64,000 nucleotides of DNA from Yersinia frederiksenii ATCC 33641. Its GTDB lineage: Bacteria > Pseudomonadota > Gammaproteobacteria > Enterobacterales > Enterobacteriaceae. The position numbers and the translations under genes were made by a program. The stretch covers positions 1,382,492 to 1,446,491 of the forward strand of contig NZ_KN150731.1 in assembly GCF_000754805.1 (NCBI RefSeq), written 5' to 3'. Below are positions 17,088 through 31,022 of this stretch, in pieces. Positions within the stretch are counted from its first letter, which is position 1; each line of letters starts with the position of its first letter. Below the pieces are notes generated by a model. That model had not been told where the DNA came from, made no database searches, and worked only from the letters and a program-made list of their open reading frames with translations.

Positions 17088-18854
17088 TTAAAGCTCCTCA
17101 CTGCGGTGGGACAGCAGGTTGGCAAATGAGCCAGCGGATTGACTTAAGCTTGAATAATCACCTTGTTGAATCAAAAGGCCGCTATCCATTACCCAAATCT
17201 GATCATATCCTAAGGTATCTTCCAGCTGATGGGTGACCAGCAGGGTTGTCTGTTGGCGGGAAGCTTCCTCTAACGCCTTCATAACTAACTGCTCACTATG
17301 GGCATCCAAGCTCGCTGTGGGCTCATCTAGCAGCAATAGGCGGCATGGGTTCAGGAGTGCTCGGGCAACAGCAACTCGCTGGGCTTGCCCAACAGAAAGC
17401 CGCGCTGAATGGTCACCAACTTCAGTATTCAGCCCTTGTGGTAAATCATTAAGGAATTCATTGATATATGCACGCTCAACCGCCAGTTGCAGTTGGTTAT
17501 TATCTGCATCAGGTTGGCCCAACAAGATATTGGCGACAAGTGTTTGCTCTGGTAAATGCGGGTTTTGACCTACCCAACTTAACTGAGCACGCCAGGCTTG
17601 TGGGTCCAGTTCACGCAATTCTACACCGTTGACTTTTAACGAGCCGCGATAGGGCAAAAAGCCTAATAGCAAGTTAAGTAATGAACTTTTACCCGCACCA
17701 CTCAGACCAACAATGGCAACTCGTTTTCCTGCTGGTAGGGAGAAGGTGAGTGGCCCAGCTAAGCGAGTACCCGTGGGCGCCAGAATTTCCAGCTCGTCAG
17801 CCTCCAAAGTAATGGCATCAATGCCACTTAGAACTTTATCACCTTGCCCGATAGTTTCACTTTCACTGCTCAAAAATGTTACTAACGACTCTGCGGCACC
17901 GACGGCTTGTGCTTTGGCATGATAGAAAGTGCCCAAATCCCGCAAAGGCTGGAAGAATTCGGGGGCTAAAATTAACACCAGAAAACCAGCAAATAGCGTC
18001 ACTCCCAGGCCGTAACTACCAAAATTCAATTCTCCCAAATAGGAAAAACCGAAATAAACCGCAACCACAGCAATGGATATAGCCGCGAAAAACTCTAATA
18101 CAGCAGAGGAAAGGAATGCCAGCCGTAGCACTTCCATGGTGCGACGGCGGAAATCTTCTGAAGAGTCGCGAATTTGATCAGTTTCTGCTTTGGCGCGGTT
18201 AAATAACCGCAAAGTGTCCAAGCCACGTAAGCGGTCGAGGAAGTTACCACTTAAACGAGCCAGTGCCACAAAATTGCGGCGATTGGCATCAGCAGCACCC
18301 ATGCCGACTAAAGCCATAAACAAAGGGATCAGGGGAGCTGTGACAAATAAAATCAAACCTGCTGCCCAGTTGATGGGGAAAACAGCAATCAGAATCAGGA
18401 CGGGAATAAAGACGGCTAAATACATCTGTGGCAGATAGCGAGAATAGTAATCTTGCATATCTTCAATCTGTTCCAGAATGATAGTTGCCCAACTTCCGGC
18501 AGGTTTACCTTTCACCCAGGCAGGGCCCAGTTGCTCTAATCGGTCTAACACCATTTTGCGGATTTGCTGCCGTACCTTCATGCCACAAATAAACCCGACT
18601 CGTTCGCGTAACCAACTGATCACTGCACGTAAAGCAAAGGTTCCTGCTAGCAACCCAAAGTCAGCAATCAATACTGCACGAGGTACTTGGTCAATGATCA
18701 ACGATTGCAGCAAGGTGGCCAATAACCATGCCTGAGCGATAATTAATAACCCACTGAGGAGGCCAAGTAACATGGACAGGCGGAGCCAACGTTGCGCGGG
18801 GGCGCTTTGTTTTTTCAGCCAACGAATCAACTCATACTGTCGTGTTTTATTCAT
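17088..18854 (-). CDS. cydD: CydD, subunit of the CydDC ABC exporter
   Basis: 588-residue ABC half-transporter, partner of CydC. An N-terminal six-helix domain (with QAWLLATLLQSLI early and the conserved PLIPLFMALVGMGAADANRR) precedes the ATPase (Walker A GLSGAGKSS, signature LSVGQAQR, Walker B LLLLDEPTASLD). The open frame runs 23 codons further, to 18923. I chose the ATG at 18854 because its product starts MNKTRQYELIRWLKKQS like E. coli CydD (MNKSRQKELTRWL) and gives exactly 588 residues, the E. coli length. The ribosome site there is weak. A strong terminator separates it from trxB, so cydDC has its own promoter in 18855-19063. Confidence 0.94.
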   Translation of the reverse strand: MNKTRQYELIRWLKKQSAPAQRWLRLSMLLGLLSGLLIIAQAWLLATLLQSLIIDQVPRAVLIADFGLLAGTFALRAVISWLRERVGFICGMKVRQQIRKMVLDRLEQLGPAWVKGKPAGSWATIILEQIEDMQDYYSRYLPQMYLAVFIPVLILIAVFPINWAAGLILFVTAPLIPLFMALVGMGAADANRRNFVALARLSGNFLDRLRGLDTLRLFNRAKAETDQIRDSSEDFRRRTMEVLRLAFLSSAVLEFFAAISIAVVAVYFGFSYLGELNFGSYGLGVTLFAGFLVLILAPEFFQPLRDLGTFYHAKAQAVGAAESLVTFLSSESETIGQGDKVLSGIDAITLEADELEILAPTGTRLAGPLTFSLPAGKRVAIVGLSGAGKSSLLNLLLGFLPYRGSLKVNGVELRELDPQAWRAQLSWVGQNPHLPEQTLVANILLGQPDADNNQLQLAVERAYINEFLNDLPQGLNTEVGDHSARLSVGQAQRVAVARALLNPCRLLLLDEPTASLDAHSEQLVMKALEEASRQQTTLLVTHQLEDTLGYDQIWVMDSGLLIQQGDYSSLSQSAGSFANLLSHRSEEL

Positions 18855-19063
18855 CAGGCAATTTGTCTGCGCAGAGTACTGGAAAATATCAAAAAGTGTT
18901 TGCCGCCATTGGAGGTGGCACACCAGCGAGGGGCAATATTACCTCGTCATGCCATGAGGTGAAACCATAATGCTTGTGATAGTTGCCGCATTAGCTGACA
19001 TCAATAATTTGCCGTTTTTCATTAACATGACAATAGATAAAAATTAAGGGCAGAACAGAAATT

Positions 19064-19103
19064 AAAAACGGGCAGCTCACATATTTGTCAGTTGCCCGTT
19101 TTT
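19064..19103. terminator. trxB terminator (bidirectional)
   Basis: AAAAACGGGCA (19064-19074) pairs exactly with TGCCCGTTTTT (19093-19103). It lies 41 bp after the trxB stop on the minus strand and ends in a five-T run in either direction, isolating trxB from cydDC. Confidence 0.85.
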
Positions 19104-19144
19104 GCTAAGTGAAACAGTGATATCCGATACCAATATCAATGGCG

Positions 19145-20876
<1,732 letters not shown>

Positions 20877-21371
20877 ATGATAGATAATAAAAAACGCCCG
20901 GGGAAAGAGCTTGATCGTATAGATCGTAACATCCTGAATGAATTACAAAAGGATGGGCGTATCTCTAACGTTGAGCTTTCAAAACGAGTAGGGTTGTCAC
21001 CAACACCATGTTTGGAACGGGTTCGCCGCTTAGAGCGTCAGGGCTTCATTCATGGCTATACCGCACTGCTTAATCCACAGTATTTGGATGCATCATTGCT
21101 GGTTATCGTTGAGATTACTCTGAATCGTGGCGCTCCGGATGTGTTTGAGCAATTTAACGCCGCTGTAAAAAATCTTGAGGAAATTCAAGAGTGTCACCTG
21201 GTTTCCGGCGATTTCGACTATTTGTTGAAAACCCGTGTACCTGATATGTCTGCTTACCGTACTTTGCTCGGTGAGACCTTGCTTCGCCTACCGGGTGTGA
21301 ATGATACCCGTACCTATGTGGTCATGGAAGAAGTGAAGCAGAGTAACCGCTTAGTGATTAAAACGCGGTAA
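20877..21371 (+). CDS. lrp: Lrp, leucine-responsive regulatory protein
   Basis: 164-residue global regulator, nearly identical to E. coli Lrp and of the same length. The N-terminal helix-turn-helix (about residues 15-60, with NILNELQKDGRISNVELSKR and the recognition region VGLSPTPCLERVRRLE) is followed by the RAM ligand/oligomerisation domain. It controls amino-acid metabolism, one-carbon metabolism and surface genes, with leucine as effector. The frame is open to 20805, but the ATG at 20877 gives the family start (MIDNKKRPGKELDRIDRNIL against E. coli MVDSKKRPGKDLDR). It is upstream of ftsK, separated by a LexA box and a hairpin. Confidence 0.97.
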   Translation: MIDNKKRPGKELDRIDRNILNELQKDGRISNVELSKRVGLSPTPCLERVRRLERQGFIHGYTALLNPQYLDASLLVIVEITLNRGAPDVFEQFNAAVKNLEEIQECHLVSGDFDYLLKTRVPDMSAYRTLLGETLLRLPGVNDTRTYVVMEEVKQSNRLVIKTR

Positions 21372-21409
21372 ACAGGCAGGTGCAAAACCTGAGTAATTTG
21401 GTTACACTC

Positions 21410-21425
21410 CTGTTTATTCATACAG
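21410..21425. promoter_or_regulatory. LexA box upstream of ftsK
   Basis: CTGTTTATTCATACAG has the exact LexA framework CTGT-N8-ACAG with an A/T-rich centre. It lies 68 bp upstream of the ftsK TTG start. In E. coli one ftsK promoter (dinH) is SOS-regulated, which fits. Confidence 0.8.
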
Positions 21426-21428
21426 TTT

Positions 21429-21454
21429 CAACGCCGGGAGGGTTCTCGGCGTTG
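21429..21454 (+). terminator. Hairpin between lrp and ftsK
   Basis: CAACGCCG pairs exactly with CGGCGTTG around a 10-nt loop, followed by TTACTC rather than a clear T-run. It starts three bases after the LexA box. It could be a weak lrp terminator with read-through into ftsK, or a structure in the ftsK leader. Confidence 0.45.
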
Positions 21455-21492
21455 TTACTCATACTAGTTAACAGGAACCTGGAGAGCCTTTC

Positions 21493-24400
21493 TTGAGCCA
21501 GGAATATACAGAAGATAAAGAAGTTACTCTGAAAAAACTCAGCAGTGGGCGTCGTTTGCTTGAGGCTGTTTTGATTATAGTAACGCTATTGGCGGCCTAC
21601 CTGATGGCGGCGCTGCTTAGTTTTAATCCTTCGGACCCGAGTTGGTCCCAGACCTCATGGCATGAGCCTATCCATAATCTTGGCGGGAGTGTTGGTGCCT
21701 GGATGGCCGATACGCTGTTCTTCACTTTCGGTGTTTTGGCTTATGCCATTCCGGCCATTATGGTGATGTTATGCTGGGCAGCATTCCGTCAGCGTGATGC
21801 CAGTGAGCATGTCGATTACTTTGCGCTTTCGTTACGCCTGATTGGCACATTAGCTCTGATTTTAACGTCATGTGGGTTGGCAGCATTAAATATTGATGAT
21901 CTCTATTACTTTGCCTCCGGTGGCGTGATTGGTAGCTTATTCAGTAATGCCATGTTGCCATGGTTCAATGGTTTGGGTGCGACTCTAACATTGCTCTGCA
22001 TCTGGGCTGTGGGCTTGACGCTCTTTACTGGCTGGTCATGGCTAGTCATTGCTGAGAAAATTGGTGGGGTAGTCTTAGGCTCATTGACATTTATGACTAA
22101 TCGTTCACGTCGTGAAGAACGTTATGACGATGAAGATGACGATTATCATATTGATGATGCGAGTGCTACCGAGCAAGAGCCGAATAAAGCAGTTACTGCG
22201 GGTGTGGTTACTGCAACAGCATTGACGGCAAACTCTGCTCATGCGGCAGATGATGATGTGTTGTTCTCTGCGCCGTCAGTAACTGACGCGCCAGTTAACC
22301 CCTTACGTGATCGTGATAATATTCCGCCAAATGATGGTCTATCAGTTGGAACCAACGATAACGATGACCCATTATTAACGACACTGCGCGCGACAGATGA
22401 TAGTGATTCATCCCCATTATCAGCTAACTCCTCTGAGGGGGCGATTGAATCCGCTGTCAGCCATAATCACAGTGCAATCCCTGTAACTGATAATGTGACG
22501 GCGACACCGCCACTTTATTCTTTTGAAATCCCACAGGAGGCGACATCTCCTGCGCCGACCCGTATCACGCTACCCGCCGAGCGGCCAGAACCTCAGTTGG
22601 GTGCATGGGATAAGCCGACAACTCCTGCGAGCCATTCACCATTTGATTTTTCGGCGGCGCAACGTCATAGCGTTCAGGTGGAAAGTACTCCTTATATGAA
22701 TCCTGGGCTGAGTACTGATAGCGATAGTTTGACCGCTATGGGCGCAGTAAATCGCCCGGTTTCCCCGTCTGGAATCGTGGCAGCAAGTGCCGCAGCTGCT
22801 ACGTTTATGCCCGCATTTACGGCAACCAGCGATAGCAGTTCTCAGATTAAACAAGGCATAGGCCCTGAGTTGCCACGGCCTAACCCGGTACGTATTCCAA
22901 CACGGCGTGAGCTGGCATCCTATGGGATTAAACTGCCATCTCAACGTATGGCAGAACAGGAACAACGCGAGCTGCGTGAAGAGGATATTCAGAACCCTTC
23001 AGCAGTAGAAACTCAATTTAATGCAGGTGCTGTGTCTGAAGATGATGATGCATTGCAACAGGCCATCTTGCGTAACGCCTATGCTGAGCAGCAATCAGAG
23101 CGTTATGGGTCAGCATCTGAAGCGGGTGCTAGTGCTTTCTCGACAGTTGAACCTGAAGATGAACAGGCTTTACAAGAGGCAGCCTTACGGCAGGCCTTTG
23201 CAGCACAACAACAGCATCGTTATGGCGGAGTTCATACTGAAAATCACGAAACTAATGTTGCTGAAAATACTAGAGCTGAAGAGATGCAGCCGGTAGATAC
23301 GCGCAGTGCTTTCACTTTCTCACCAGTTGCAGACCTCGTAGATGAGAGCCCACGTGAGCCGTTGTTCACGCCTTCTCCGTATACTGAAGAAGTTGCGCAG
23401 CCAGTTGTTGATCACAGCACTTTGGCACCAGATTATCCTGAACAGGTCTCGGCCTATCAGCCATCTGCACCACAGCAACCTTATTCAGAGCAAGCAAGAC
23501 CGGCTCAACCCACCGCGCCAGTTCAACCGGTTTCTCCGGTACAACCAACGCCAGCAATGGACAGTTTGATTCATCCATTCCTGATGCGTAATGACCAGCC
23601 ACTTGTTAAACCTACAACACCACTGCCGACTCTTGACCTTCTTTCTTCTCCGCCGGTGGAAGAAGAGCCAGTCGATATGTTTGCGCTGGAGCAAACTGCT
23701 CGTCTGGTCGAGGCGCGGTTAGGGGATTATCGAGTAAAAGCTGAAGTGGTAGGCATTTCTCCCGGGCCAGTGATTACACGTTTTGAGCTGGATTTGGCTC
23801 CGGGCGTTAAAGCTTCGCGTATTTCTAATCTTTCGCGCGATTTGGCTCGTTCTCTGTCTGCCATCGCAGTGCGTGTGGTTGAGGTGATCCCAGGTAAACC
23901 TTATGTCGGCTTAGAATTGCCAAACAAACACCGTCAGACGGTGTATTTGCGTGAAGTGCTGGATTGCGCCAAATTCCGTGATAACCCTTCGCCATTAGCT
24001 ATCGTGCTGGGTAAAGATATTGCTGGGCAGCCGGTGGTGGCAGATCTAGCCAAAATGCCTCACTTGTTGGTGGCGGGTACCACTGGCTCTGGTAAATCGG
24101 TTGGGGTGAACGCAATGATCCTCAGCATCCTGTATAAAGCCACGCCAGATGAGGTGCGCTTTATCATGATTGACCCGAAAATGCTGGAGTTGTCGGTGTA
24201 CGAGGGCATTCCTCATCTGTTAACCGAAGTCGTGACAGATATGAAGGATGCGGCAAATGCATTGCGCTGGTGTGTTGGTGAAATGGAACGGCGCTATAAG
24301 CTGATGTCAGCCTTGGGTGTCCGTAATCTTGCCGGATACAACGAACGAGTTGCTCAAGCCGAAGCTATGGGACGGCCAATTCCAGATCCATTCTGGAAAC

Positions 24401-25098
24401 CATCTGATAGCATGGACATTTCACCGCCAATGTTGGTGAAATTGCCTTATATCGTGGTCATGGTGGATGAGTTTGCTGACCTGATGATGACGGTTGGTAA
24501 GAAAGTTGAAGAGTTGATTGCCCGTTTGGCGCAGAAGGCACGTGCTGCTGGCATTCATCTGGTTCTGGCAACCCAGCGTCCGTCAGTAGATGTGATTACT
24601 GGTTTGATTAAAGCCAATATTCCAACTCGTATCGCGTTTACCGTTTCCAGTAAAATTGACTCACGAACTATCCTTGATCAAGGTGGCGCTGAATCGCTAC
24701 TGGGAATGGGGGATATGTTGTACATGGCGCCAAACTCTTCGATTCCTGTCCGTGTGCATGGTGCCTTTGTCCGTGACCAAGAAGTACACGCTGTAGTTAA
24801 TGATTGGAAAGCTCGTGGTCGTCCGCAATATATCGAGAGCATTCTCAGTGGTAGCGAGGAAGGTGAGGGTGGCAGTCTTGGATTGGATAGCGACGAAGAA
24901 CTGGATCCACTGTTTGATCAAGCGGTGAACTTTGTGCTGGAGAAACGTCGTGCGTCAATCTCTGGGGTTCAGCGCCAATTCCGTATCGGCTATAACCGTG
25001 CTGCGCGTATCATTGAGCAGATGGAAGCCCAGCAGATTGTAAGTACGCCGGGCCATAATGGTAATCGTGAAGTTTTGGCTCCACCGCCGCACGAGTAA
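21493..25098 (+). CDS. ftsK: FtsK, DNA translocase and divisome protein
   Basis: 1201 residues, starting at TTG with GGAGAG upstream; the first residues ([20 protein letters not shown]) match E. coli FtsK. The N-terminal ~200 residues carry four membrane segments that act in division. A long Pro/Gln/Ala-rich linker (about 205-725) is low in conservation and contains a duplicated 24-residue unit. The motor follows, with Walker [11 protein letters not shown] (codons near 24080-24110) and Walker [11 protein letters not shown]. The last ~63 residues form the gamma winged helix that reads KOPS and activates XerCD ([14 protein letters not shown]). It is shorter than E. coli FtsK (1329), mainly in the linker. 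A LexA box lies upstream. Confidence 0.97.
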   Translation: MSQEYTEDKEVTLKKLSSGRRLLEAVLIIVTLLAAYLMAALLSFNPSDPSWSQTSWHEPIHNLGGSVGAWMADTLFFTFGVLAYAIPAIMVMLCWAAFRQRDASEHVDYFALSLRLIGTLALILTSCGLAALNIDDLYYFASGGVIGSLFSNAMLPWFNGLGATLTLLCIWAVGLTLFTGWSWLVIAEKIGGVVLGSLTFMTNRSRREERYDDEDDDYHIDDASATEQEPNKAVTAGVVTATALTANSAHAADDDVLFSAPSVTDAPVNPLRDRDNIPPNDGLSVGTNDNDDPLLTTLRATDDSDSSPLSANSSEGAIESAVSHNHSAIPVTDNVTATPPLYSFEIPQEATSPAPTRITLPAERPEPQLGAWDKPTTPASHSPFDFSAAQRHSVQVESTPYMNPGLSTDSDSLTAMGAVNRPVSPSGIVAASAAAATFMPAFTATSDSSSQIKQGIGPELPRPNPVRIPTRRELASYGIKLPSQRMAEQEQRELREEDIQNPSAVETQFNAGAVSEDDDALQQAILRNAYAEQQSERYGSASEAGASAFSTVEPEDEQALQEAALRQAFAAQQQHRYGGVHTENHETNVAENTRAEEMQPVDTRSAFTFSPVADLVDESPREPLFTPSPYTEEVAQPVVDHSTLAPDYPEQVSAYQPSAPQQPYSEQARPAQPTAPVQPVSPVQPTPAMDSLIHPFLMRNDQPLVKPTTPLPTLDLLSSPPVEEEPVDMFALEQTARLVEARLGDYRVKAEVVGISPGPVITRFELDLAPGVKASRISNLSRDLARSLSAIAVRVVEVIPGKPYVGLELPNKHRQTVYLREVLDCAKFRDNPSPLAIVLGKDIAGQPVVADLAKMPHLLVAGTTGSGKSVGVNAMILSILYKATPDEVRFIMIDPKMLELSVYEGIPHLLTEVVTDMKDAANALRWCVGEMERRYKLMSALGVRNLAGYNERVAQAEAMGRPIPDPFWKPSDSMDISPPMLVKLPYIVVMVDEFADLMMTVGKKVEELIARLAQKARAAGIHLVLATQRPSVDVITGLIKANIPTRIAFTVSSKIDSRTILDQGGAESLLGMGDMLYMAPNSSIPVRVHGAFVRDQEVHAVVNDWKARGRPQYIESILSGSEEGEGGSLGLDSDEELDPLFDQAVNFVLEKRRASISGVQRQFRIGYNRAARIIEQMEAQQIVSTPGHNGNREVLAPPPHE
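23038..23226 (+). repeat. Duplicated 24-residue unit in the FtsK linker
   Basis: Codons 23038-23109 and 23155-23226 encode two related 24-residue segments. Both begin with acidic ED residues, continue ALQQAILR or ALQEAALR, then an AxAxQQ stretch, and end RYG. A 15-residue spacer separates them. About 14 of 24 residues match, suggesting a helical tandem repeat. Confidence 0.7.
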
Positions 25099-25128
25099 CT
25101 TCTTGTTTTGAAATCGTTAACATAAATG

Positions 25129-25147
25129 GGGCCGCTTTGCGGCCCTT
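25129..25147 (+). terminator. Possible ftsK terminator
   Basis: GGGCCGC (25129-25135) pairs with GCGGCCC (25139-25145) with a TTT loop, 31 bp after the ftsK stop. Only TTA follows, so termination may be weak. The remaining 220 bp to lolA hold the lolA promoter region; no other feature is clear. Confidence 0.4.
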
Positions 25148-25371
25148 ATGCAAAGAAGCGTAAAAGCTGTATTTATCAGATTAATATGCTAACGCAAAAG
25201 GAATGCTTCAGCTAAAGTGCATGGGTTTGTCGAAAATAGGTTTGTAGTCTGTTTTCAGTTTGCCGGTCATGGACTTAAACCGCGCTTAGAGTGACAATAT
25301 ATTCGCTTACTGAATCCGCCTTTGTGGCAGCCCGGTTAGGGTGCAATGAATTTTATAAGGTATTTAGAATA

Positions 25372-25983
25372 ATGAAAAAACTGCTTATTGCTTGCTGTCT
25401 GTTGTCAGGTTTAATTTCGGGTTCAGTTCTGGCCGATGCCAGTACAGACTTGCAAGGTCGCCTGAGCAAGGTGAACAGTTTCCATGCTAACTTCTCACAA
25501 AAAGTCACCACTGCAGATGGCGCTGCCGTACAAGAAGGTGAAGGTGAGTTATGGGTGAAACGGCCAAATCTGTTTAACTGGCATATGACTTCCCCAGATG
25601 AAAGTGTTCTGATTTCTGATGGCGAAACCTTGTGGTTCTATAACCCATTTGTTGAACAGGCGACTGCAACCTGGTTGAAGAATGCCACCGGTAATACCCC
25701 TTTCATGCTGATCACCCGCAATAACCCGGATGACTGGAAACAGTACAATGTGAAGCAAAAGGGTGACGATTTTGAGCTGACACCGAAGAGTGCTAGTGGC
25801 AATCTTAAGCAATTTGCGATTACGGTGACGCCAGCTGGCACCATCAAAAACTTTGCTGCGGTTGAGCAAGATGGGCAGCGCAGCACATATGTGCTGAAAG
25901 GCCAGCAAAATAGCTCAACTGATGCCAGCAAATTTAAATTTACCCTACCAAAAGGTGTGACGCTGGACGACCAGCGGCAGTGA
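25372..25983 (+). CDS. lolA: LolA, periplasmic lipoprotein carrier
   Basis: 203-residue precursor; it moves lipoproteins from LolCDE to LolB across the periplasm. A signal peptide starts [17 protein letters not shown] and is probably cleaved after SVLA, giving a mature start [10 protein letters not shown] like E. coli LolA. Conserved segments include [40 protein letters not shown] and [13 protein letters not shown]. The frame is open 27 codons upstream (25291), but only the 25372 ATG puts the signal peptide at the N-terminus and gives the family length. rarA follows after 7 nt. Confidence 0.96.
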   Translation: MKKLLIACCLLSGLISGSVLADASTDLQGRLSKVNSFHANFSQKVTTADGAAVQEGEGELWVKRPNLFNWHMTSPDESVLISDGETLWFYNPFVEQATATWLKNATGNTPFMLITRNNPDDWKQYNVKQKGDDFELTPKSASGNLKQFAITVTPAGTIKNFAAVEQDGQRSTYVLKGQQNSSTDASKFKFTLPKGVTLDDQRQ

Positions 25984-25990
25984 GGTTTGC

Positions 25991-27334
25991 GTGAGTAATA
26001 TGTCCCTCGATTTTTCCCAGAATGAGTTTCAACCATTGGCCGCACGTATGCGGCCTTTGACGTTGGAACAATATATTGGTCAGCAACATTTGCTGGCACC
26101 GGGTAAACCGTTACCGCGGGCAATCGTTGCCGGGCAATTACACTCCATGATCCTTTGGGGGCCGCCGGGAACCGGCAAAACGACATTGGCAGAAATTATT
26201 GGGCGGTACGGTCAAGCTGACGTTGAGCGCATTTCTGCGGTAACCTCCGGTATTAAAGAGATTCGTGAAGCAATTGAGCGAGCGAGGCAAAACCGGGATG
26301 CGGGTCGGCGAACTATTTTGTTTGTCGATGAGGTTCATCGCTTTAATAAAAGCCAACAAGATGCATTTTTACCCCATATTGAAGATGGCACTATCACCTT
26401 TATTGGTGCCACCACGGAAAACCCATCGTTTGAACTGAATTCGGCTTTGCTCTCCAGAGCGCGTGTTTATTTACTGAAGGCATTAACTGCCGAGGATATC
26501 GAAAAAGTTATCGATCAGGCGATGTCCGATAGCAGCCGTGGTTATGGCGGGCAGAATATAAAACTGCCAGATGAAACTCGTCGTATGATGTCTGAGTTAG
26601 TGGGCGGAGATGCCCGCCGCGCCTTGAATAGCCTTGAAATGATGGCAGATATGGCGGAAATAGATGCCAATGGGGTACGAGTTCTAACTCCTGATTTGCT
26701 AAAAGAGGTTTCTGGTGAGCGTAGTGCTCGCTTTGATAACAAAGGCGATCGTTATTACGATCTTATCTCGGCTGTGCATAAGTCTATCCGTGGCTCTGCA
26801 CCTGATGCGGCCTTATATTGGTATGCGCGTATTATCACCGCGGGCGGTGATCCTCTCTATGTCGCCCGGCGCTTACTGGCTATTGCCTCAGAAGATATTG
26901 GGAATGCCGATCCGCGTGCCATGCAAGTAGCGATATCCGCTTGGGACTGTTTTACCCGTGTTGGCCCAGCGGAAGGTGAACGGGCGATTGCTCAAGCGAT
27001 TGTTTATTTGGCCTGTGCACCGAAAAGTAATGCTGTTTATACCGCGTTTAAAGCAGCAATGCAGGATGCGCGTGAAAAGCCAGATTTTGATGTACCGGAA
27101 CATTTACGTAATGCCCCGACCAAACTAATGAAAGAGATGGGGCTGGGGGCTGAGTACCGCTATGCTCATGACGAGCAACATGCTTATGCTGCCGGTGAGA
27201 ACTATTTCCCGCCAGAAATGGCAGCTACTCGCTACTATTCTCCGTCATCCCGAGGTCTGGAAGGTAAAATCGGTGAAAAGCTGGCATGGTTGGCTGAGCA
27301 GGATCAAAATAGCCCGATAAAACGCTACCGCTAG
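25991..27334 (+). CDS. rarA: RarA (MgsA), replication-associated recombination ATPase
   Basis: 447-residue AAA+ protein of the Mgs1/WRNIP1 family that acts at stalled replication forks. It starts at GTG ([20 protein letters not shown]), as the alignment to E. coli RarA (447 residues) requires. Walker A is [11 protein letters not shown], Walker B is [15 protein letters not shown], sensor 1 lies in [14 protein letters not shown], and the C-terminal tetramerisation domain ends NSPIKRYR. It lies 7 nt downstream of lolA, likely in one operon. A stem of CGCTA-CCTT and AAGG-TAGCG type after the stop lacks a T-run. Confidence 0.96.
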   Translation: MSNMSLDFSQNEFQPLAARMRPLTLEQYIGQQHLLAPGKPLPRAIVAGQLHSMILWGPPGTGKTTLAEIIGRYGQADVERISAVTSGIKEIREAIERARQNRDAGRRTILFVDEVHRFNKSQQDAFLPHIEDGTITFIGATTENPSFELNSALLSRARVYLLKALTAEDIEKVIDQAMSDSSRGYGGQNIKLPDETRRMMSELVGGDARRALNSLEMMADMAEIDANGVRVLTPDLLKEVSGERSARFDNKGDRYYDLISAVHKSIRGSAPDAALYWYARIITAGGDPLYVARRLLAIASEDIGNADPRAMQVAISAWDCFTRVGPAEGERAIAQAIVYLACAPKSNAVYTAFKAAMQDAREKPDFDVPEHLRNAPTKLMKEMGLGAEYRYAHDEQHAYAAGENYFPPEMAATRYYSPSSRGLEGKIGEKLAWLAEQDQNSPIKRYR

Positions 27335-27405
27335 CCTTGCTGTTGCGGTAAGGTTAGCGCTATAAATACTTTGTAAGTGGCTGTTTACACCGCTTACGTC
27401 GTTAA

Positions 27406-28746
<1,341 letters not shown>

Positions 28747-28787
28747 TAAAACAGGTGAATTAGTTACCTGAATTTTGTTATTAATCT

Positions 28788-28810
28788 AAAAGCGCCTGCG
28801 GGCGCTTTTT
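28788..28810 (+). terminator. serS terminator
   Basis: AAAAGCGCC pairs with GGCGCTTTT around TGCG, followed by a T-rich run (TTTCTTTTT), about 40 bp after the serS stop. Confidence 0.9.
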
Positions 28811-28961
28811 CTTTTTATAATGACCGTCAGCGTTTTGATTTAGTGCTATTGATGCTGCTAAGCAACATATTGTGCTATCCCCTCCTGCGAGGTAATTGAC
28901 TTTTTTATCGCCAGTGGCATGATGCGCTCACTTTCATTGTCCCGATGGCTTCAGTCTTATT

Positions 28962-30110
28962 ATGTCCGCATATTCTCGCCCAGTGCTGCTTCTGCTCTGT
29001 GGGCTTTTGTTGTTTACGATTTCTATCGCGGTTTTAAATACATTAGTTCCCTTATGGTTATCCCATCAACAGCTTCCAACCTGGCAAGTGGGGATGGTGA
29101 GTTCATCATATTTTACCGGGAATCTTATCGGGACATTAATTGCCGGGCGGTTTATCCAGCATCTTGGTTTTAATCGTAGTTACCATTATTCCTGCATTCT
29201 ATTCGCGCTAGCGACTTGCGGATTGATGCTGTCGGTCGATTTTTGGAGCTGGTTAGGGTGGCGCTTCTTTGCCGGTGTTGCCTGCGCGCTGATCTGGGTT
29301 ATTGTCGAGAGTGCATTACTGCGCAGTGGCACATTAACCAACCGCGGACAACTGCTGGCGGCTTACATGATGGTTTACTATCTCGGGACCGTCACCGGGC
29401 AGCTCCTCTTGGGCATTGTCTCCACCCAATTGCTTAACGTTATCCCTTGGGTCAGTGCGTTGGTGATTACTGCGATGCTGCCACTGCTATTTGCCCATTT
29501 CTCGCATCAAAGTGAGGGCGAATCATCACATATCGCCGTTTGGCCGATGTTAAAACGCCGTAGCGCACGTTTAGGCATTAATGGCTGCATTATCTCAGGT
29601 GTATTGCTAGGTTCGCTCTATGGGTTGCTACCGCTGTATTTGTCCCATCAAGGAATGAGTGATGCGAGCGTCGGGTGGTGGATGGCACTGCTGGTCAGCT
29701 CGGGAATAGTGGGTCAGTGGCCGATAGGGAAAATGGCAGACCGCTATGGCCGGCTACTGGTGCTGCGCATTCAGGTATTCGTCATTATTCTTGGGAGTGC
29801 GGCTATTCTGGGTAACTCTGCACTGGCTCCAGCACTGTTTATCCTGGGGTGTGCCGGTTTTACTCTCTATCCGGTAGCCATGGCATGGGCGTGTGAAAAA
29901 GCCAGTGCTGATGAGTTGGTGGCGATGAATCAGGCTTTATTGATGAGTTATACCATCGGCAGTTTGGCCGGGCCGACCATGACCTCACTGTTGATGCAGC
30001 GTTATTCAGATAATCTATTGTTCGTTATGATTGCTGGCGTGGCTTTAGTGTATTTAATGATGTTATTGCGTAAACCTGACCAGCAGCACACGCCTTACGC
30101 TGCAGTGTAG
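28962..30110 (+). CDS. ycaD: YcaD, major facilitator superfamily transporter
   Basis: 382-residue inner-membrane protein with about 12 membrane helices, the same length as E. coli YcaD. MFS features are visible: [20 protein letters not shown] early, and [19 protein letters not shown] as the mid-protein loop equivalent of motif A. Conserved blocks such as [13 protein letters not shown] and [14 protein letters not shown] identify it as YcaD. The substrate is unknown. It lies downstream of serS after 215 bp and is convergent with pflA. Confidence 0.88.
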   Translation: MSAYSRPVLLLLCGLLLFTISIAVLNTLVPLWLSHQQLPTWQVGMVSSSYFTGNLIGTLIAGRFIQHLGFNRSYHYSCILFALATCGLMLSVDFWSWLGWRFFAGVACALIWVIVESALLRSGTLTNRGQLLAAYMMVYYLGTVTGQLLLGIVSTQLLNVIPWVSALVITAMLPLLFAHFSHQSEGESSHIAVWPMLKRRSARLGINGCIISGVLLGSLYGLLPLYLSHQGMSDASVGWWMALLVSSGIVGQWPIGKMADRYGRLLVLRIQVFVIILGSAAILGNSALAPALFILGCAGFTLYPVAMAWACEKASADELVAMNQALLMSYTIGSLAGPTMTSLLMQRYSDNLLFVMIAGVALVYLMMLLRKPDQQHTPYAAV

Positions 30111-30114
30111 TGGA

Positions 30115-30152
30115 TAAAAATGCCGCCAGCGGAATAATCCGGCATGGCGGCA
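30115..30152 (-). terminator. pflA terminator
   Basis: TGCCGCCA (30121-30128) pairs with TGGCGGCA (30145-30152), with further GC pairing inside. On the minus strand TTTTTATCC follows. It is 45 bp after the pflA stop and may also serve ycaD. Confidence 0.8.
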
Positions 30153-30197
30153 CAGTTTGAGCATCAGTTGGTCGCTATTAATGACTCGGTCACTGAG

Positions 30198-30938
30198 TTA
30201 GTAGATAACTTTGTGGCCATAGCTTTCCAGAATGCCCTTTACACGATCCATAATTTCCTTGGATGGTGGCTTAACGCCATCCAGCTTGTATTCTTCGCCC
30301 ATGGCAATCCATTTGTGCTTACCTAATTCGTGGTAAGGCAGCAACTCGATTTTTTCTATATTGGTCATGTTCTGGGTAAACTCACCCAACATATGAGCTG
30401 ATTTGTCATCATCTGACCAGCCCGGTACTACCACATAGCGAATCCAGGTTTTCTGGTTGCGTTTTGCCAAATAGCGGGCAAATTCCAGTGTCCGGTGATT
30501 GGATACGCCGACCAGATTCTGATGCACGCTGTCATCCATCTGTTTTAAATCCAGCATCACTAAATCTGTGGCATCCAGTAATTCATCAATGACTGGATCA
30601 TAACGACGTACAAAGCCATTGGTATCCAGGCAAGTATGAATGCCTTCTTCATGACAGGCGCGGAACCAATCGCGCACAAACTCGGCCTGCAAGATAGCTT
30701 CGCCACCAGAGGCAGTCACACCGCCGCCAGATGCATTCATAAAGTGGCGATACGTGATGGCTTCTTTGACTAACTCTTCAACGGTAACTTCTTTACCGCC
30801 GTGGGTGTCCCAAGTATCACGGTTATGGCAATACAGGCAACGCATCAAGCAGCCCTGGAAGAATACGATAAATCGGATGCCCGGGCCGTCAACGGTGCCA
30901 CAGGATTCGAATGAGTGAATACGACCAAGTACTGACAT
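30198..30938 (-). CDS. pflA: PflA, pyruvate formate-lyase activating enzyme
   Basis: 246-residue radical SAM enzyme, the E. coli length. The [4Fe-4S] motif C30-x3-C34-x2-C37 ([13 protein letters not shown]) binds S-adenosylmethionine, and the enzyme abstracts hydrogen from the catalytic glycine of PflB. Other conserved segments are [18 protein letters not shown] and [13 protein letters not shown]. The frame is open to 30977, but the ATG at 30938 has a GGAG ribosome site and the E. coli start ([20 protein letters not shown]). It is downstream of pflB across an intrinsic-terminator-like hairpin, so it may also have its own promoter. Confidence 0.96.
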   Translation of the reverse strand: MSVLGRIHSFESCGTVDGPGIRFIVFFQGCLMRCLYCHNRDTWDTHGGKEVTVEELVKEAITYRHFMNASGGGVTASGGEAILQAEFVRDWFRACHEEGIHTCLDTNGFVRRYDPVIDELLDATDLVMLDLKQMDDSVHQNLVGVSNHRTLEFARYLAKRNQKTWIRYVVVPGWSDDDKSAHMLGEFTQNMTNIEKIELLPYHELGKHKWIAMGEEYKLDGVKPPSKEIMDRVKGILESYGHKVIY

Positions 30939-30959
30939 AGCAGGATTTCTCCAACGCTG

Positions 30960-30992
30960 GATGAATAAAGGCCCCACTAAAGTGGAGCCTTT
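30960..30992 (-). terminator. Terminator between pflB and pflA
   Basis: AAAGGC and CCAC (30967-30977) pair with GTGG and GCCTTT (30982-30992) with one internal mismatch and a TAAA loop. On the minus strand TTTATTCATCC follows. It lies about 30 bp after the pflB stop and probably limits read-through into pflA. Confidence 0.7.
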
Positions 30993-31022
30993 AAGTTTAT
31001 GCCATTTTACTGCGGCAGGGAA

